Source: Actinomycetota bacterium (lineage in GTDB: Bacteria; Actinomycetota; Acidimicrobiia; Acidimicrobiales; Ilumatobacteraceae). Taken from it: 36,535 nucleotides of DNA. Below, one piece after another: positions 24,088 through 31,741 of the stretch. A program made the position numbers and the translations under genes. Every line of letters begins with the position of its first letter. Position 1 is the first letter of the stretch. A model generated the notes under the pieces. That model was not told the origin of the DNA. It did not search any database and saw only the letters and a list, made by a program, of their open reading frames with translations. Location: positions 1 through 36,535 of the forward strand of contig CAUJET010000081.1 in assembly GCA_963169665.1 (NCBI GenBank), in the 5' to 3' direction.

Positions 24088-24311
24088 CAAGCCATCATGA
24101 CCGACTGCGGCGTGAGTACGCCATGGCTCGTGCCTGGCCCGCCTCGTTCACTCGCTCGAGGCTGCCCGAACGCGGATGCGCTGTCCACCACGCCGCACAC
24201 GATGTCCGGTAGACCATCCTCAGGTAGCGCCGAGTGCCCGGTCTGGCGCGTCGGCGCAAGGGCATCGGCGCGCACATATCGGCGGCGGCACCGAGCAGAT
24301 CGGGAGCGCGC
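24088..24311. other. Non-coding stretch of the element
   Basis: No convincing gene: the open frames here lack a start with a ribosome site and have mixed composition. It should contain the promoter of the VOC gene. I see no hairpin with a T-run. Confidence 0.4.
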
Positions 24312-24332
24312 CATCCCTAGTTCCATCCCTAG
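24312..24332. repeat. Right-arm site: two TCCCTAG heptamers 12 bp apart
   Basis: TCCCTAG at 24314-24320 and 24326-24332, the same spacing and direction as in the left-arm site (19 of 21 bases shared). It ends 106 bp before the attR repeat. Confidence 0.7.
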
Positions 24333-24333
24333 A

Positions 24334-24413
24334 ACTCGTTGGTACTCGTTGGGACGGGATGGCACTCGCCGGACTCCCGGCCCAGCTCAACAGCACGGGG
24401 TGGGACTCGTTGG
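24334..24413. repeat. Three ACTCGTTGG nonamers beside the right arm
   Basis: Exact copies at 24334-24342, 24344-24352 and 24405-24413; weaker relatives (ACTCGCCGG, ACTCCCGG) lie between. The first two are 10 bp apart, one helical turn, as in directly repeated excisionase sites. No excisionase gene is recognised, unless protein A or B plays that part. Confidence 0.6.
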
Positions 24414-24438
24414 GACTGGCTGGACGATCGATCCAGAC

Positions 24439-24510
24439 CACCCAGATCTACGAAGGCACCAACCAGATCCAGCGCATGGTCATCAGCAAGAAGCTCGGCC
24501 TGTAAGGGTT
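24439..24510 (+). repeat. Right attachment site (attR): displaced original 3' end of the acyl-CoA dehydrogenase
   Basis: A 72-bp exact copy of 21670-21741, with the 22-residue C-terminal coding end and stop codon, but without a gene upstream. It is a pseudo-end left by integration; the host sequence resumes after it. Confidence 0.9.
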
Positions 24511-24583
24511 CCGCACCGTTCGGTGTTCGCCGGGCGTGTCGGACGCCCACCCTGGCGCCGGCCGGCACCACCCCAGGCCGGCA

Positions 24584-25162
24584 TCAGCCGTCGATCGGCG
24601 CGTCCTCGTCACGCAGGCGGACCGGACCGAACCTGCCGGGCCGGAGGCCGTCCTTCGGTTCGTAGAACGCACGCACCCGGTCCATGTCGGCCCGCACGTC
24701 ACCGGTCAGGTGGATCACCGGACCGAAGCCGCCCGTGCGCCGGGGACCGTCGACGAACGCGCACAGGAGCGGCACGTCGGCCGCCAGCGCGATCCGGTAG
24801 AAGCCCGACTTCCAGTACTCGGTACGCGACCTGGTGCCCTCGGCGGGCACGACGAGGTGCAACTCGTCGCGTCCTGCGAACTCACTGGCAAGGGCGGCCA
24901 CCATGCCCGAAGCCGAGTCTCGCTGCACGGGCACGCCACCCAGGGCACGCATCACACGACCCAGCGGCGGCCGGAAGAGTGCGTCCTTGCCCAGCCAGCG
25001 GATCGACACACCCTTGACCCTGGCCATCGCCACCATCACCACGAAGTCCCAGTTGGTGGTGTGCGGTCCGGCGATCATCACGCAACGATCGGGGATCGGC
25101 TGCTGTACGACCGTGGTCCACCTCATGCAGCGGAGAACGAGGCGGGCCAGGGCAGTGCGCAT
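24584..25162 (-). CDS. PlsC-like acyltransferase (192 aa)
   Basis: Predicted membrane-associated acyltransferase of the lysophosphatidic-acid acyltransferase superfamily. The catalytic HX4D motif is His34-TTNW-Asp39 (AGPHTTNWDF), and the substrate motif is PAEGTRSRTEYWKSGF (106-121). It is shorter than typical PlsC (about 240 aa) and matches compact actinobacterial members that begin just before the HX4D block. ATG 25162 is preceded by TAGGGT with an 8-nt gap, which favours it over upstream in-frame starts. Before insertion of the element this gene would have ended about 75 bp from the acyl-CoA dehydrogenase stop, convergent to it. Confidence 0.85.
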   Translation of the reverse strand: MRTALARLVLRCMRWTTVVQQPIPDRCVMIAGPHTTNWDFVVMVAMARVKGVSIRWLGKDALFRPPLGRVMRALGGVPVQRDSASGMVAALASEFAGRDELHLVVPAEGTRSRTEYWKSGFYRIALAADVPLLCAFVDGPRRTGGFGPVIHLTGDVRADMDRVRAFYEPKDGLRPGRFGPVRLRDEDAPIDG

Positions 25163-25295
25163 CGGCGGTGACCCTACCGGCGGCGATCGCCGACCCTTGG
25201 CGGCACCCGGCACGAACGTCGGTACCGACGACGGATCGGTCTGCCTGAACGCACGGGACACGCTGGCCACCGCGGAGGACTCCGGCCGTGGGTGA

Positions 25296-25667
25296 TCAGT
25301 GCGGATCTGGGGTTGTGTCGGCACGGAGCGCGGTGCCTTGGTGCCACCGGATCCGCATGCGGCCCTCGTGTTCCAACCACAGCGACGAGCGACCCACCGC
25401 GCTCTCTCCTCGAACGGCCACGTACGTCACGAGCACGACCCCGTCAGCGACCTCGTCGGCGGAGATGTCGCGCACCTCGGGTGGATCGAAGGTCTCGGCG
25501 TCGTCGGGTAGGGCATCGAGCGTCGCCTCGCGGGTCCACCACCGGCCCGATCGGCCGCGCTCGGCGAAGTCGGGGTGCAGCAACGCGTCGACTGCGGACG
25601 CGTCCGACCGGACCGCCGCGTCGAGCAGGGCCCACTCGCCGGCCAACGAGGCTTCGACTCGGTCCAT
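25296..25667 (-). CDS. NTF2-like protein (DUF4440/SnoaL-type)
   Basis: A 123-aa small alpha+beta-barrel protein. The order is that of the DUF4440 family: N-terminal helices (EASLAGEWALLDAAVRSDASAVDALLHPDFAERGRSGRWWTREATLDAL), then strands DGVVLVTYVAVRGESAVGRSSLWLEHEGRMRIRWHQGTAL. In this family the W-HQGT end is common. Ligand and reaction are unknown. It stands alone between the acyltransferase and the GNAT gene, all on the minus strand. Confidence 0.8.
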   Translation of the reverse strand: MDRVEASLAGEWALLDAAVRSDASAVDALLHPDFAERGRSGRWWTREATLDALPDDAETFDPPEVRDISADEVADGVVLVTYVAVRGESAVGRSSLWLEHEGRMRIRWHQGTALRADTTPDPH

Positions 25668-25739
25668 CTGCGCATCGTTGCACGCACGACACCGGCACGG
25701 CTGCGGAGTTCGTCTCCTCCGGCGAGGTCCTGTGCAGGG

Positions 25740-26282
25740 TCAGAGGGGCTTGGACATGTGGACATCCTCGGGTTCGAGGGCGAACAGTTCGGGCAGCGGG
25801 TGCTCCATCGGTCGGAACCCGCGCCGGAGGTAGAAGCGCACGGTGTTCCCCGATGGTGTCGCGGTGACCACCATCTCGCTGTCACCGGCTCGGCGGGCGA
25901 TCGTCTCCAGGTCGTCGCAGAGTCGGATGCCGATGCCGGTCGCCCGGACCTCACTGCTGACGTGCAAGAACGCCAGCTGCGCGATCCCCGGTCGCAGATG
26001 CGGCACCACCACGCCGATCCCGACGAGGTGGGCATCGGAGAAGGCACCGATCGCCGTTCCGCCCATGTCGAGGTAGTGCTCGACCGCTCGCTGCTGCGCG
26101 TCGACCGAGTGGTCACCCTCGCCGTCCACATGCCAGTTGGGCGCGTCCCAACTGCCGTGCCGTGCGATCAACTCGGTACCGCGCTGTTCGAACAGCACCT
26201 CGATCCGCTCGGCACGGCGGATCTCGCCGACGCGGGCCAGATCGTCGCGGGAGAGGGCTCGAATCTCGACCGGTGCAGCCAC
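25740..26282 (-). CDS. GNAT-family N-acetyltransferase
   Basis: A 180-aa acetyltransferase. The start has VEIRALSRDDLARVGEIRRAE; the acetyl-CoA part runs AQLAFLHVSSEVRATGIGIRLCDDLETIARRAG with the P-loop-like VRATGIGIRL (112-121); motif B follows as VTATPSGNTVRFYLRRGFRPM. The acceptor cannot be predicted. GTG start; the frame ends 72 bp before the NTF2-like gene on the same strand. Confidence 0.85.
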   Translation of the reverse strand: MAAPVEIRALSRDDLARVGEIRRAERIEVLFEQRGTELIARHGSWDAPNWHVDGEGDHSVDAQQRAVEHYLDMGGTAIGAFSDAHLVGIGVVVPHLRPGIAQLAFLHVSSEVRATGIGIRLCDDLETIARRAGDSEMVVTATPSGNTVRFYLRRGFRPMEHPLPELFALEPEDVHMSKPL

Positions 26283-26361
26283 GCCACCACTCTGTCATGG
26301 GTGCTCGTCAGGTGAGTGGCCAGCCTCGGCGGCTGCACCTGCGATCAGTCGGGCTCGGCTG

Positions 26362-26826
26362 TCACAGCAGTTCGTAGAAGCGGATGCACACCTGGCCGCG
26401 CTCGCTGCGAGCCATGCCGACCAACACGGTGCGGCTCAGCCACTCGTACGCGGGCGCGCTGGTGCGGATCATCGGCGACGTGCGGTAGTAGTACTCCGTC
26501 TCCGGGACGTCCTCGCCGGCGTCGAGCCGTTCGAGGACCGCCGGCGACGCGACGTGGTAACCGCGGTTCATGATCTCGATCACGGCGCCGTCGTCGGTCT
26601 CGATCAGATAGCGGGCCTCGAGCTCGATGGTGTCCCCGCCGCGGAAGGTCGCCCAGTCGCCCCCGGCGGCAAGCACCCGTCCGGTGATCCGTCCGGTCAC
26701 GGTGCCGCCCGTGATGGGGAACAGCATCAGCGTGTCCGACGGTGCACGCTCTGCAGTGATCATCGCCGCAGTGTCCACGCGTGCTTCGAAGGCGAACACC
26801 AGCTGTGGTTCGGGCAACGCGGTCAT
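26362..26826 (-). CDS. DUF3237 family protein (154 aa)
   Basis: Starts PEPQLVFAFEARVDTA and carries the family pattern GGTVTGRITGRVLAAGGDWATFRGGDTIELEARYLIETDDGAVIEIMNRGY, then ETEYYYRTSPMIRTSAPAYEWLSRTVLVGMARSE, a small beta-barrel protein of unknown activity. DUF3237 proteins are often found near genes for degradation of organic acids; here the divergent neighbour is an amidase. The divergent intergenic region is 111 bp. Confidence 0.88.
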   Translation of the reverse strand: MTALPEPQLVFAFEARVDTAAMITAERAPSDTLMLFPITGGTVTGRITGRVLAAGGDWATFRGGDTIELEARYLIETDDGAVIEIMNRGYHVASPAVLERLDAGEDVPETEYYYRTSPMIRTSAPAYEWLSRTVLVGMARSERGQVCIRFYELL

Positions 26827-26937
26827 CGGGGCTCCTGGGTGGATCGCCGGTCGGTCGGACCGGAGGGCACGGCCGCCGGAGCGTAGTGTCGGCGCCCGGG
26901 TGCTCCGGACTGCAGGAGCGGATCGAGGAGTGCTGGG

Positions 26938-28308
26938 ATGACCGAGTGGTTCGAGCGATCGGCGATCGAGCTGGCCGATCTCATCAGGCGGCGGGAGGTG
27001 TCGAGCCGCGAGGTGATGGCGTCGTTCCTCGCCCGCGTCGAGCAGGTGAACCCCTCGGTGAACGCCATCACGGCGGTGCTCGCCGAGCGGGCGCTCGCCG
27101 CCGCCGAGGAAGCAGATCGAGGTGAACCCGTGGGGCCGCTGCACGGCGTGCCGTTGACGGTGAAGGAGAACATCGACCTGTTCGGCACGCCTACCACCGA
27201 CGGTGTCGCCGCGTTCGCCGAGCTGATGCCCGCGCTGGACGCGCCGGTCGTGCAACGGCTCGTCGCGGCCGGCGCGATCCCGTTTGCCCGCACGAACCTG
27301 CCCGAGCTGGGACTGCGGCTCGACACCGACAACCCGTTGCGCGGCCGCACCGCGAACCCTTGGGATCACACCCGTACGCCGGGCGGCTCGAGCGGGGGAG
27401 AGGGCGCCGCGCTCTCGTCGGGGATGTCGGTGTTGGGGTTGGGCAACGACATCGGCGGCTCGTTGCGCAACCCGTCGTTCTGCTGCGGTGTGGTCGGTTT
27501 CCGGCCGACGATGGGCCGCGTGCCGACCGCGGCCAGCGCCGGGCCGCCCGATGGTGCGCTGTGCGGGCAGCTGATGGCGACCGAAGGAGCGATGGGTCGT
27601 CGTGTCGCCGACGTGCGGTTGGCGACCACGCTGCTGAACGGTGCCCACCCTCGCGACCCGTTCTCGGTGGACGTCGCGTTCGAGCGGCCCGCCCCGCCCC
27701 GTCGGACGGCCGCGGTGGTGGTGCCAGCGCCCGGCGAGCGGTGGAGCAGCGCTGTCGCCGCCGGGGTCCGCGCCGCTGCCGACGCACTCGCGGCGGCCGG
27801 CTGGGAGGTCGAGGAGATGGAGCTTCCCGAACTCGACCGGGTGAACGAGATCTGGATGCGGATCATGTCCGACGACATCCCGGGGCTCGTCGCCGCGCTG
27901 GGCCCCTTGATCACACCGCGGCTGGTGGAGGTGCTGATGGACCACACCACCCTCTACGACCTGGCCGGCATCCCGCCGATGGGGGTGTATCCCGAGCGGG
28001 CGCGCCTGATGCGCCGCTGGACCGAGATGTTCGAGCGCCACGCGGTGGTGGTCGGACCGGTGTGGCCGGAGCAGGCGTTCGTGGCCGGCGCCGACATGGA
28101 CCAGGGCATCGAGATGGTGGCGCGCACGCTGCGCCACGTCACCCCGGCCGCGCTGCTGGGTCTGCCGGCGATCGCGGTGCCGACCGGCGTGGTCGACGGC
28201 CTGCCGGTGGGTGTGCAGGTGCAGGCCGACCGCTGGCACGACGCGTGGTGCTTCGAGGCCGGGCGCGACATCGAGGCGGCCCTCGGCTCGTTCACCCCAC
28301 CGATCTGA
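26938..28308 (+). CDS. Amidase (amidase-signature family)
   Basis: Hydrolyses an amide bond of an unknown substrate. The 456-aa protein has the Ser-cisSer-Lys triad: Lys76 in LTVKENIDLFG, the glycine/serine stretch TPGGSSGGEGAAL with Ser151/152, and Ser175 in GNDIGGSLRNP. LHGVPLTVKEN and the late LLGLPAIAVPTGVVDGLPVGVQV are family-typical. GAGGAG lies 7 nt before the ATG. A GatA role is unlikely as no gatB or gatC is adjacent. Divergent from DUF3237 and convergent with the aldo/keto reductase. Confidence 0.9.
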   Translation: MTEWFERSAIELADLIRRREVSSREVMASFLARVEQVNPSVNAITAVLAERALAAAEEADRGEPVGPLHGVPLTVKENIDLFGTPTTDGVAAFAELMPALDAPVVQRLVAAGAIPFARTNLPELGLRLDTDNPLRGRTANPWDHTRTPGGSSGGEGAALSSGMSVLGLGNDIGGSLRNPSFCCGVVGFRPTMGRVPTAASAGPPDGALCGQLMATEGAMGRRVADVRLATTLLNGAHPRDPFSVDVAFERPAPPRRTAAVVVPAPGERWSSAVAAGVRAAADALAAAGWEVEEMELPELDRVNEIWMRIMSDDIPGLVAALGPLITPRLVEVLMDHTTLYDLAGIPPMGVYPERARLMRRWTEMFERHAVVVGPVWPEQAFVAGADMDQGIEMVARTLRHVTPAALLGLPAIAVPTGVVDGLPVGVQVQADRWHDAWCFEAGRDIEAALGSFTPPI

Positions 28309-28338
28309 CGGGCGGCCGGGTGCCCCGCTGCGGTTCGG

Positions 28339-29310
28339 TCAGACGTGGCCCTGGATCGGCTGCGGGGTGTACGGCGCCTCGAGCTCGCGGATCTCGTCCG
28401 CGGTGAGGGTGATGTCGAGCGAGGCGATCGCGTCGTCGAGGTGCTGCTGCTTGGTGGCGCCGACGATGGGCGCAGTGACGGCCCGGTGCTTGCTCACCCA
28501 GGCGAGCGCGATCTGGGCGCGGGGCACCCCCCGCTCGGCGGCGATGCGGGCGACGGCTTCGATCACGCCGACGTCGGCGGTGCCGTAGAGGGTCTTGCCG
28601 AACTCGTCGGTCTCCTTGCGGGCGCTCGACTCGCTCGGGTCGCGGGTGAGGAAACCGCGGGCGAGCGGGCTCCACGGGATGACGCCGACGCCCTGGTCGT
28701 CGCACAGCGGCAGCATCTCCCGCTCCTCCTCGCGGTAGACGAGGTTGTAGTGGTTCTGCATCGTGACGAACTTCGTCCATCCGTTCGACTCGGCGACGTG
28801 CTGGGCCTTGGCGAACTGCCAGGCGAACATCGACGAGGCGCCGATGTGCAGGGCCTTGCCGGCCTTCACCACGTCGTGCAGCGCCTCCATGGTCTCCTCG
28901 ATCGGCACCCGTCGGTCCCAGCGGTGGATCTGGTAGAGGTCGACGTAGTCGGTGCCGAGGCGGCGCAGGCTGGCGTCGATCTCGAACATGATCTCCTTGC
29001 GCGACAGACCACCGCCGTTCGGGCCCCGGCGCATCGTGCCGTGCACCTTGGTCGCGAGCACGATCTCCTCGCGGCGGGCCATGTCGGAGAGGGCGCGGCC
29101 GACGAACTCCTCGCTCGTGCCGTCGGAGTACACGTTGGCCGTGTCGAAGAAGTTGATGCCCGCGTCGAGCGCCTGGCGGATGAAGCCGCGGCTGGTCTCC
29201 TCGTCGAGCGTCCACGAGTGGGTGCCGCGGTCGGATGCGCCGTAGCTCATGCAGCCGAGGCAGATGGGGGAGACGTCGAGGCCGGTGCGACCGAGCTTGG
29301 TGTACTTCAT
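28339..29310 (-). CDS. Aldo/keto reductase
   Basis: NADPH-dependent carbonyl reductase, 323 aa, TIM barrel. The catalytic tetrad is visible: Asp56 and Tyr61 in DTANVYSDGTSEEFVGRAL, Lys88 in VLATKVHG and His129 in YQIHRWD. The C-terminal part has GVIPWSPLARGFLTRD and the cofactor-binding VGATKQQHLDDAI. It belongs to the AKR branch near YajO/YghZ-type reductases by pattern; substrate unknown. TAGAGT lies 6 nt upstream of the ATG. Confidence 0.92.
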   Translation of the reverse strand: MKYTKLGRTGLDVSPICLGCMSYGASDRGTHSWTLDEETSRGFIRQALDAGINFFDTANVYSDGTSEEFVGRALSDMARREEIVLATKVHGTMRRGPNGGGLSRKEIMFEIDASLRRLGTDYVDLYQIHRWDRRVPIEETMEALHDVVKAGKALHIGASSMFAWQFAKAQHVAESNGWTKFVTMQNHYNLVYREEEREMLPLCDDQGVGVIPWSPLARGFLTRDPSESSARKETDEFGKTLYGTADVGVIEAVARIAAERGVPRAQIALAWVSKHRAVTAPIVGATKQQHLDDAIASLDITLTADEIRELEAPYTPQPIQGHV

Positions 29311-29316
29311 CGGCCC

Positions 29317-29322
29317 ACTCTA
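29317..29322 (-). promoter_or_regulatory. Probable -10 box (TAGAGT) of the aldo/keto reductase gene
   Basis: Minus-strand TAGAGT with 6 nt to the ATG; identical to the box before greA. Confidence 0.45.
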
Positions 29323-29374
29323 CGAATCGCAACGCTGCGCCCAGCCACGCCCGGTCAGGTCGATGAACCGCCCA

Positions 29375-29776
29375 TCATGCGTCCGATGGTGCCAACTTGC
29401 GAAGCGGCAGGCAGTCGCTCGCCGCCAGGACGAACTCGCAGCCGGCGTCGACCACCTCGCGATCGCCCAAGGGCCCGTCGAGCACGACCACAGCGGTGTT
29501 CACGTACCCGATATCGCCGTTGTCGCTCCCGCAGCCCGGCGTGTTCATCACGCCGAGCAGCTTGACCGTGTCGGCGGTCTCGGACGCGAAGACCCGGAGC
29601 CGAAGACCCCCACAGCCAGCGGTCATCGACACCTCGAGGGTGCGGTCATCGGCGTCGACGGCGTAGGACTCGATGAGCGCGATCTCGCTCGTGGTCACCG
29701 AATCCGAGTTCGCGCACCCAGCAGTCGTTGCAGCCAGAACGGCGACGGGCCACCAGATGCGACGCCTCGACTTCAT
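29375..29776 (-). CDS. Small putative lipoprotein (133 aa)
   Basis: Basic start MKSRRRIWW, hydrophobic stretch, then the lipobox TAGC with Cys21. The mature part has four more cysteines (in AGCGGLRLRVFAS, NTPGCGSDN, DAGCEF and SDCLP), likely two disulfides, and short strands; no known domain is recognised. Probably anchored on the outer face of the membrane. ATG 29776 is chosen because it begins the signal sequence; the open frame extends further upstream without one. It is on the same strand as the methyltransferase before it, 59 bp away. Confidence 0.7.
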   Translation of the reverse strand: MKSRRRIWWPVAVLAATTAGCANSDSVTTSEIALIESYAVDADDRTLEVSMTAGCGGLRLRVFASETADTVKLLGVMNTPGCGSDNGDIGYVNTAVVVLDGPLGDREVVDAGCEFVLAASDCLPLRKLAPSDA

Positions 29777-29835
29777 CCGACCAGCCTCATCGGTCGGGCC
29801 GGAGTCCGCAACACCTCGCGAGGTCCTCACGCTGA

Positions 29836-30639
29836 TCAGGCGGGGCCCGAGGCGACCCAGACGTCGACGGTGACCGACGTGAGCGGTGGTCGGGCCGTCG
29901 CCTGCCACCGGATCGGGGTCATCAGGAACAGGTCGTCGGCGGTGGTGTCGTCGAGGTCGAGGCGGAACTCGAGCCGCCGTGCCGACGTGGAACCCTCGGG
30001 TGCAGATGCCCGGCGATGTTGTCGGTCGAGCGCCTTCCCGCCGGCGGTGCCGTCCGATGTGGGGCGCATCTCCACCAGGTGCATCGGGCCGGGCGTGACC
30101 GTCACCCAACGTCCGCCCGGTCGGAGCACGCGGGCGAACTCGTCGAGCGGGTGCGGGGCGAACACCGACGTCACGACCGCGAGCGAGTGGTCCTGCACGG
30201 GCAGCCGGTAGGCGGAGCCGACGACGAACGTCGAGTCGGGCAGGAGTCGGGCGGCCATCTGCACCGCCCGCTTCGACACGTCGAGTCCGTAGCGATCGGT
30301 GCCGCGCAGGTGCGACGTGTAGTAACCCTCGCCGCAGCCGACGTCGAGCACGGCGCCGTCGACGTCGCCGACCGTCTCGGCGAGGGCGGCGGCGATCGGG
30401 GCGTAGCCGCCGGACGACAGGAAGCGTCGGCGAGCGGCGAGTGCGTCAGGTGTGTCACCAGGGACGGCGCCGGAGCTCAGGCGGCCACCGATGAGGAGGT
30501 TCAGGTGACCGCCCTTGGCGCGGTCGAACGAGTGGCCGGTCTCGCAGGTGGCGGTCGATCGGGACAGCAGCAGCGCCAGTCCACAGTGCGGACAGGCGAG
30601 CACGTCCGATCGGTGCGCCTCGTCCGCCATGTCCGCCAT
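29836..30639 (-). CDS. 23S rRNA (guanine-N1) methyltransferase of the RlmA/TlrB type
   Basis: SAM-dependent methyltransferase of 267 aa. The N-terminal zinc ribbon (Cys16, Cys19, Cys32, His36 in ACPHCGLAL...CETGHSF) followed by DRAKGGHLNLL is diagnostic for RlmA (G745) and TlrB (G748) enzymes. The SAM domain has VLDVGCGEGYYTSHL, YGLDVSKRAVQMAAR and the acidic loop after VVGSAYRLPVQD. TlrB gives tylosin resistance in its producer; which guanine is modified here cannot be told. It starts 10 nt after the EamA gene stop, so the two form an operon. Confidence 0.88.
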   Translation of the reverse strand: MADMADEAHRSDVLACPHCGLALLLSRSTATCETGHSFDRAKGGHLNLLIGGRLSSGAVPGDTPDALAARRRFLSSGGYAPIAAALAETVGDVDGAVLDVGCGEGYYTSHLRGTDRYGLDVSKRAVQMAARLLPDSTFVVGSAYRLPVQDHSLAVVTSVFAPHPLDEFARVLRPGGRWVTVTPGPMHLVEMRPTSDGTAGGKALDRQHRRASAPEGSTSARRLEFRLDLDDTTADDLFLMTPIRWQATARPPLTSVTVDVWVASGPA

Positions 30640-30649
30640 GGCGCCGACC

Positions 30650-31564
30650 CTAGGGGGCCGAGGTGGCGTCGACCGTCTCCGTCGTCTCGACGGTTGTCGC
30701 GTCGGGCGCCGGTCGGGTGGCGAGCCAGCACCCGCTCAGGACGAGGACGAAGCCGATGAGGATCGGCACGCTGAGATCCTCGTCGAGGAAGACCGCGCCG
30801 AGCGTGACGGCGACCACCGGGTTGACGAAGGTGATGACGGTGGCGCGGGCGGCACCGATCTCGTCGATCAGCCGGAAGAACACGACGAAGGCGAGGGCGG
30901 TGCAGACGACGGCGAGGGCGATCACCGATGCCGTGGCGTCGAACGACGGCATCTCCGACGGCAGCGAGGCCGCGGCGATGGGGAGGTAGATCATCGTCAC
31001 GAGGCTGAGCGACAGCGCGATCACGCCGAGCGAGGGCACGTCCGCGAGCCGGCGGGTGATGATGAACGGCGCCGTGGCGTAACAGACGCAGACGACGATC
31101 ACGAACGCAATGCTCCACCACGGCGGGGCGCCCTCACCGGAGAGGTCGTTGCCGACGAGCAGGGTGACGCCGCCGATGCCGAGCGCGATGCCGGCGAGCC
31201 GGATCGGTCGCAGCGCACTGCGGTCGCCCAGTGCGAACGCGGCCAGCGCGCCGAAGATCGGCACCGACGAGATGATCAGCGCGGCGAGACCTGAGGCGAT
31301 GTGTTGTTCGGCGGTCGTGAGCAGGATCCACGGAATCGCCATCTCCAGCACGGCGAAGGCGACGATCGGACGCCAGTGCGCGAGCGCCGGACGCAGGCCG
31401 TCCGCCCGGTTCGCCAGGTACAGCAACACGACCGCGGCGAGCGAGGTGCGCCCGAACACCACGACGGCCGGCTCGAGCTCCTCGACGGCCACACGGATGA
31501 AGAAGTACGGCACGCCCCAGATGAGCGCCATCGCCCAGAACAGCACCCACCCGCGTCGTGTCAC
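30650..31564 (-). CDS. EamA/DMT-family transporter
   Basis: Ten-helix inner-membrane permease, 304 aa, built from two EamA repeats: first from GWVLFWAMALIWGVPYFFIRVAVEELEPAVVVFGRTSLAA, second from WWSIAFVIVVCVCYATAPFIITRRL to the C-terminal VPILIGFVLVLSGCWLATRP. The family exports metabolites or amino acids; the substrate is unknown. GTG 31564 is chosen since it begins just before the first helix; the frame is open further upstream with Arg-rich sequence. Ends 10 nt before the RlmA-like gene. Confidence 0.88.
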   Translation of the reverse strand: MTRRGWVLFWAMALIWGVPYFFIRVAVEELEPAVVVFGRTSLAAVVLLYLANRADGLRPALAHWRPIVAFAVLEMAIPWILLTTAEQHIASGLAALIISSVPIFGALAAFALGDRSALRPIRLAGIALGIGGVTLLVGNDLSGEGAPPWWSIAFVIVVCVCYATAPFIITRRLADVPSLGVIALSLSLVTMIYLPIAAASLPSEMPSFDATASVIALAVVCTALAFVVFFRLIDEIGAARATVITFVNPVVAVTLGAVFLDEDLSVPILIGFVLVLSGCWLATRPAPDATTVETTETVDATSAP

Positions 31565-31639
31565 CCGTGCATCCTGCCGGGCCGCACCCGCCCGGCGCCA
31601 TCGCGACTCCTGATCGAGTCGAACAGCGCCAGCGATCGT

Positions 31640-31733
31640 TCCGTGAGCGAAACGCCGCGTCACGCGGCCTTTCGCTCACGGACCATCGGCTCCCGTGAGT
31701 CAGACGCCGCGTCACGCGGCGTTTCGCTCACGG
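31640..31733. repeat. Two tandem REP-like palindromes
   Basis: Hairpin 1 (31640-31682) has 20 paired bases, one mismatch and a TCA loop. Hairpin 2 (31693-31733) has about 18 paired positions, two G-T pairs and one mismatch, and the same TCA loop. Both share CGCCGCGTCACGCGGC and TTTCGCTCACGGA. They lie between two minus-strand genes, 8 bp from the amidohydrolase stop. Without T-runs they look more like REP/BIME elements than terminators, though they may end transcription. Confidence 0.8.
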
Positions 31734-31741
31734 ACCAACGG

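Larger units (their letters stand above)
21742..24510. mobile_element. 2.77-kb integrative element inserted in an acyl-CoA dehydrogenase gene
   Basis: The unit between equivalent points of the two 72-bp repeats is 2,769 bp. It holds a tyrosine recombinase next to attL, two small genes in the same operon, and a convergent VOC gene, then 350 bp without a gene that carries the right-arm repeats before attR. No replication, conjugation, capsid or resistance gene is present, so it is either a minimal integrase-borne island that uses a helper for transfer or the remnant of a larger one. GC content is like the host, suggesting adaptation to a related actinobacterium. Confidence 0.85.

Noticed and set aside
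24097..25017. 306-codon open frame on the plus strand through attR
   Set aside because: It runs across non-coding element DNA, the displaced gene end and antisense to the acyltransferase, with Arg/Pro-rich low-complexity sequence and no start signal.
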